DNA of 64,000 nucleotides from Colwellia sp. MB02u-6. GTDB lineage: Bacteria; Pseudomonadota; Gammaproteobacteria; Enterobacterales; Alteromonadaceae. Below are positions 61,268 to 64,000 of this stretch, piece after piece. Where the stretch lies: positions 434,001-498,000 of the forward strand of contig NZ_JACGVG010000035.1 in NCBI RefSeq assembly GCF_014077095.1, written 5' to 3'. Under the pieces are notes generated by a model. It did not search any database. It was not told the DNA's origin and saw only the letters and a program-made list of their open reading frames with translations. A program made the translations under genes and the position numbers. Numbering within the stretch: the stretch's first letter is position 1; the number at the start of each line of letters is the position of its first letter.

Positions 61268-62377
61268 ATGCAGCAGTGGTTAAAAATAGGCTTAATCGGA
61301 TTATCGTTCTTATTAGCGAATACCGTGGCAGCTCATCAATTGAGCACCAGTTATATTATTGCTAAAATTGACGATACAGGTCACATTAATGGCGAATGGC
61401 AATTGAGTTTAGCTGATTTGGAACTGGCGGTGGGTTTAGATCTCAATGCCAACGGTGAGTTAACCTGGGGAGAAGTAAAAAGTCGCCAAGCTGAGATCGC
61501 TAGTTACTTAGCAGAAAACTTATTACTTAGTCGTGACAATTTTACATGTAGCTTGCGTTTTGATCTTGTAGAGCGATTACAGGATCATGCTAACGAAGCC
61601 TTTGCTGTGACTGACTTTTCAGGACAATGTGCTATCAGTGGGCCATTAAATATAAAATATAGTGCGATATTTGCTTTAGATAGTAGCCATGAAATGGTGC
61701 TAAACATTGGTGATGGCAGCAATATGCACAGCTTTGTCTTGGATGATAGCACCAGACAAATAGCGATAGATTTACGTGAGGGAAGTTGGCAAACCACCTT
61801 TAAGCAGTTTGTCTATCAAGGCATTATTCATATTTGGATCGGCATTGATCATATTCTATTTTTGTTAGCATTATTGTTGCCGGCGGTACTAGAACGTAAA
61901 AACAAGCAGTGGCAAGCTATTGCCAGTGTTAAAGTTATTTTGACTAATACAGTGTGGATTATTAGCGCATTTACCTTAGCCCATTCGCTGACATTAACTG
62001 CAACCGCTTTAGGCTGGTTAAGCCCAAGTAGTCGTTGGGTGGAACTAGGTATTGCTTTATCAGTTTTATTTGCTGCCCTGAATAATATTTGGCCTCTAGT
62101 ACTACGTTTAGCTTGGTTAACCTTTGCTTTTGGTTTGTTACACGGTATGGGCTTTGCTGGTGTATTAGGCGAGTTAGGTTTACCTGCTGATCAACAATTA
62201 CTGAGTATATTAGCCTTTAATTTTGGCGTGGAAATTGGTCAGTTAGCCATATTAGCTATTTTATTACCCGTATTGATTTTACTGCGCAAGACCAAATTCT
62301 ATAGCAAAGGCGTGATGCCGGTAGGTTCTTTATTCATTGTATTGATGGCGGTGCAATGGAGTATTGAGCGTTGGTGA
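61268..62377 (+). CDS. HupE/UreJ family membrane protein
   Basis: From ATG 61268 the product is 369 residues. After a signal-like start (GLIGLSFLLANTVAAHQLS) comes a soluble extracytoplasmic domain (about 25-170) and then a HupE/UreJ-type membrane domain. Marks are GIIHIWIGIDHILFLLALLLP and FTLAHSLTLTATALGWL, with His residues typical of metal transporters, then AFGLLHGMGFAGVLGELG and FNFGVEIGQLAILA. Relatives of this kind are usually annotated as Ni/Co or hydrogenase/urease accessory transporters; here no hydrogenase or urease is nearby. Last gene of the DUF4331 operon, with a shared terminator before fur. Confidence 0.88.
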   Translation: MQQWLKIGLIGLSFLLANTVAAHQLSTSYIIAKIDDTGHINGEWQLSLADLELAVGLDLNANGELTWGEVKSRQAEIASYLAENLLLSRDNFTCSLRFDLVERLQDHANEAFAVTDFSGQCAISGPLNIKYSAIFALDSSHEMVLNIGDGSNMHSFVLDDSTRQIAIDLREGSWQTTFKQFVYQGIIHIWIGIDHILFLLALLLPAVLERKNKQWQAIASVKVILTNTVWIISAFTLAHSLTLTATALGWLSPSSRWVELGIALSVLFAALNNIWPLVLRLAWLTFAFGLLHGMGFAGVLGELGLPADQQLLSILAFNFGVEIGQLAILAILLPVLILLRKTKFYSKGVMPVGSLFIVLMAVQWSIERW

Positions 62378-62512
62378 GTTTGATTAGCGTTTAGCTGCAC
62401 TGTGTTAGCTTGACTTTAGCTTAGGTGGTAGCTGTTCAAAGACAGTTTATTCTTATTAAGTGAGCGATAATTTGGGCTACTACTCTATATATAGACCGCT
62501 ATTCTTGAAAAT

Positions 62513-62548
62513 AAAAAGCCCTAGTTAACTTAATAACTAGGGCTTTTT
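62513..62548. terminator. Bidirectional terminator between HupE-like gene and fur
   Basis: Perfect inverted repeat AAAAAGCCCTAGTTA / TAACTAGGGCTTTTT around a 6-base loop, with A- and T-tracts serving both directions. It lies between two convergent genes. Confidence 0.92.
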
Positions 62549-62582
62549 ATTTGTTATTTTGTCTACGTTTTAAAACTACGCT

Positions 62583-63026
62583 TTAAAATTGCGCTTTACG
62601 ATACTTCTCGCACGCTACTTCGTCTTCACATTCACCATACAAGTATAAACTGTGATTGGTCAATTTTACTTTATGTAATTTTGCAATGTCTTCTTGGCGT
62701 TGTTCGATTACATCGTCTTCAAATTCAATCACTTTACCACAACTTAAACACACTAAGTGATCATGATGTTTCTTATGACTTAGTTCAAATACTGATTTAC
62801 CACCTTCAAAATGATGACGAGTGACAATACCTGCATCATCAAACTGGTTTAATACGCGATATACTGTCGCCAAGCCAATTTCTTCATTATGCTCGAGCAA
62901 AAGTTTGTACACGTCTTCAGCACTGATGTGTTGGTTATTGGGGTTTTGTAAAATGGCCAAAATTTTAATGCGTGGCAGAGTAATTTTTAGTCCAGCTCTT
63001 TTTAGTTCTTCATTTTGTTCAGGCAT
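62583..63026 (-). CDS. fur: Ferric uptake regulator Fur
   Basis: Fur represses iron-uptake genes when bound to Fe2+. The 147-residue protein has the N-terminal winged helix (LKITLPRIKILAILQ, VYKLLLEHNEEIGLATVYRVL) and the metal-binding C-terminus. Marks are HHFEGGKSVFELSHKKHHDHLVC, the structural-zinc Cys pair LSCGKVIEFEDD and the second pair near the end (GECEDEVAC). No clear Fur box was seen directly in its own promoter region; one lies at the window start. Confidence 0.97.
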   Translation of the reverse strand: MPEQNEELKRAGLKITLPRIKILAILQNPNNQHISAEDVYKLLLEHNEEIGLATVYRVLNQFDDAGIVTRHHFEGGKSVFELSHKKHHDHLVCLSCGKVIEFEDDVIEQRQEDIAKLHKVKLTNHSLYLYGECEDEVACEKYRKAQF

Positions 63027-63237
63027 TAATTTTGGTCTCTACATCTGCTTTAAATATAAAGAAAATTATAGGGGGTTATGAGCTTGGTTGAAAGGGCTAG
63101 TTGTAAATGATTGTCTATTTTGTTGGTTTTATGGGCTTAAAACGTCATAATACTTTTCTGGTCTGATGAGTATGAGGTTATAAACCTTAGCCTTTATATG
63201 AGTACTCACGTTTTTATACTACCTTTGAGGAAAACCT

Positions 63238-63693
63238 ATGTTTAAAAAAGCTTGGCAAATGAAATTATTACTAAATATCTGGCCACCATTTTTATTTACT
63301 GGCATTCGTGTTGTTGATGTTTCAAAGGATTTTTGTCAAGCCAAAGTGCGTTTAAAATTAAACCTATTCAACCAAAATGCGGTTGGTGTACATTTTGGTG
63401 GTTCGTTATATGCAATGACAGATCCCTTCTGCATGTTATTGGTGATGGCGCGATTGGGGAAAGATTATATCGTTTGGGATAAGTCAGCAGATATCGATTA
63501 TATTAAACCTGGCAAGGGCATAGTAACTGCAGAATTTATCATTACCGATGCTTTGATTGCAGATATTTTGACCCAGACCGCGCAAGGCGAGAAATACCTG
63601 CCTGAAATTCCGGTGTATGTAAAAGATGCGCAAGGCGAAATTGTCGCTAAGCTTAATAGAAAGCTATATATTCGCAGAAAAAAATCAGCGTAA
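63238..63693 (+). CDS. DUF4442 (hotdog-fold, thioesterase-like) protein
   Basis: The 151-residue product matches DUF4442, a hotdog-fold family related to acyl-CoA thioesterases. Marks are NIWPPFLFTGIRVVDVS, FNQNAVGVHFGGSLYAMTDPFCML with the family's Asp, and DIDYIKPGKGIVTAEF. The ribosome site TGAGGA lies 6 bases before ATG. It is divergent from fur. Substrate unknown; the missing part relative to classical thioesterases is small. Confidence 0.88.
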   Translation: MFKKAWQMKLLLNIWPPFLFTGIRVVDVSKDFCQAKVRLKLNLFNQNAVGVHFGGSLYAMTDPFCMLLVMARLGKDYIVWDKSADIDYIKPGKGIVTAEFIITDALIADILTQTAQGEKYLPEIPVYVKDAQGEIVAKLNRKLYIRRKKSA

Positions 63694-63796
63694 TAATAGT
63701 GGTAAAGTGACTAATACTTGGGGTTGAAATTTGAATGATTTATGCTGATAAGTCAGTTAAAGTAAAGCAGGTGTGAGCTTTATTATGATTATTAGA

Positions 63797-63831
63797 CAAA
63801 AAACGGGAACACATAGGTTAATGTGTTCCCG
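63797..63831 (-). terminator. Terminator of the gene at the right edge
   Basis: Stem CGGGAACACAT / ATGTGTTCCCG (63804-63831) followed on the minus strand by TTTTTTG (63797-63803). It lies about 50 bp beyond the stop of the partial minus-strand gene and would end it. Confidence 0.85.
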
Positions 63832-63884
63832 CGAGAGCAGTTAATTACTGTGCCGTTGATGCACTAGCATTTATGACTGATGCT

Positions 63885-64000
63885 TTATGAGTCATCAGTT
63901 GATAAACCTAACATGCTCTTTTTTAATCTTTCTAAATCGATCGCATTTGAACGTACGGTAAGCTTAATATGGCTGTACTCATATTCTTCCTTAATAACAC
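63885..64000 (-). CDS. Partial CDS, C-terminal end of a gene leaving the window
   Basis: Minus-strand frame open to the window edge. The last residues are VIKEEYEYSHIKLTVRSNAI, then DLERLKKSMLGLSTDDS and a TAA stop at 63885-63887. The amphipathic pattern looks coding and a good terminator follows. I do not recognise the family from 37 residues. Confidence 0.55.
   Translation of the reverse strand, partial: VIKEEYEYSHIKLTVRSNAIDLERLKKSMLGLSTDDS

Overview
The window is chromosomal DNA from an AT-rich marine gammaproteobacterium. The order pyrG–eno … ftsB–ispD–ispF–truD–surE–pcm–yqaA–nlpD–rpoS–mutS–recA, with csiV beside mfd, a large TonB-dependent receptor and many Alteromonadales-type families, points to the Colwellia/Thalassotalea/Pseudoalteromonas side of the Alteromonadales. 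Colwelliaceae is my best guess from gene order and protein flavour; no database comparison was possible.

Layout. 1–643: a perfect Fur-box palindrome followed by a decayed ABC-transporter operon. 644–6168: DUF454 and DUF4202 proteins, pyrG, eno and upp. 6408–13913: a hypothetical gene, then a tight operon ftsB–ispD–ispF/truD–surE–pcm–yqaA–nlpD–rpoS in which ispF and truD are one continuous ORF. 14186–18301: an inverted repeat, mutS, a wrecked IS3-family element with a possible integrase fragment, and a LexA-controlled recA promoter. 18302–32296: recA, an XdhC-family gene, a GNAT gene with an internal stop, rsuA, small conserved genes, csiV, mfd, a YehS-like gene, a YeiH-like transporter and a RIO kinase. 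32437–45062: ghrA, a 1690-residue protein I cannot assign, a serine hydrolase, an MscS channel, a SIMPL protein, and an esterase/MFS pair. 45220–55149: a sensory module (sodium-symporter-like histidine kinase with receiver, LuxR-type regulator) near an interrupted OmpA-family lipoprotein, a TonB-dependent receptor and a PHB-depolymerase-like esterase. 55452–62377: an ECF sigma/anti-sigma pair followed by DUF4331, Ig-like lipoprotein, TPR and HupE/UreJ genes. 62583–64000: fur, a DUF4442 protein and the 3' end of a further gene.

How it fits together. The first half is mostly conserved housekeeping: CTP and isoprenoid synthesis, division, stationary-phase sigma factor, mismatch repair, recombination and transcription-coupled repair. 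The second half is more accessory and holds the strongest leads: the giant protein, the ECF–DUF4331–HupE cluster with its own candidate promoter, and the symporter-kinase module. Several genes carry single in-frame stops (GNAT at 20945, OmpA lipoprotein at 50390, ABC ATPase at 310), and short tandem repeats sit in front of or inside several genes. This suggests ongoing gene decay, or sequencing errors that would need read support to exclude.
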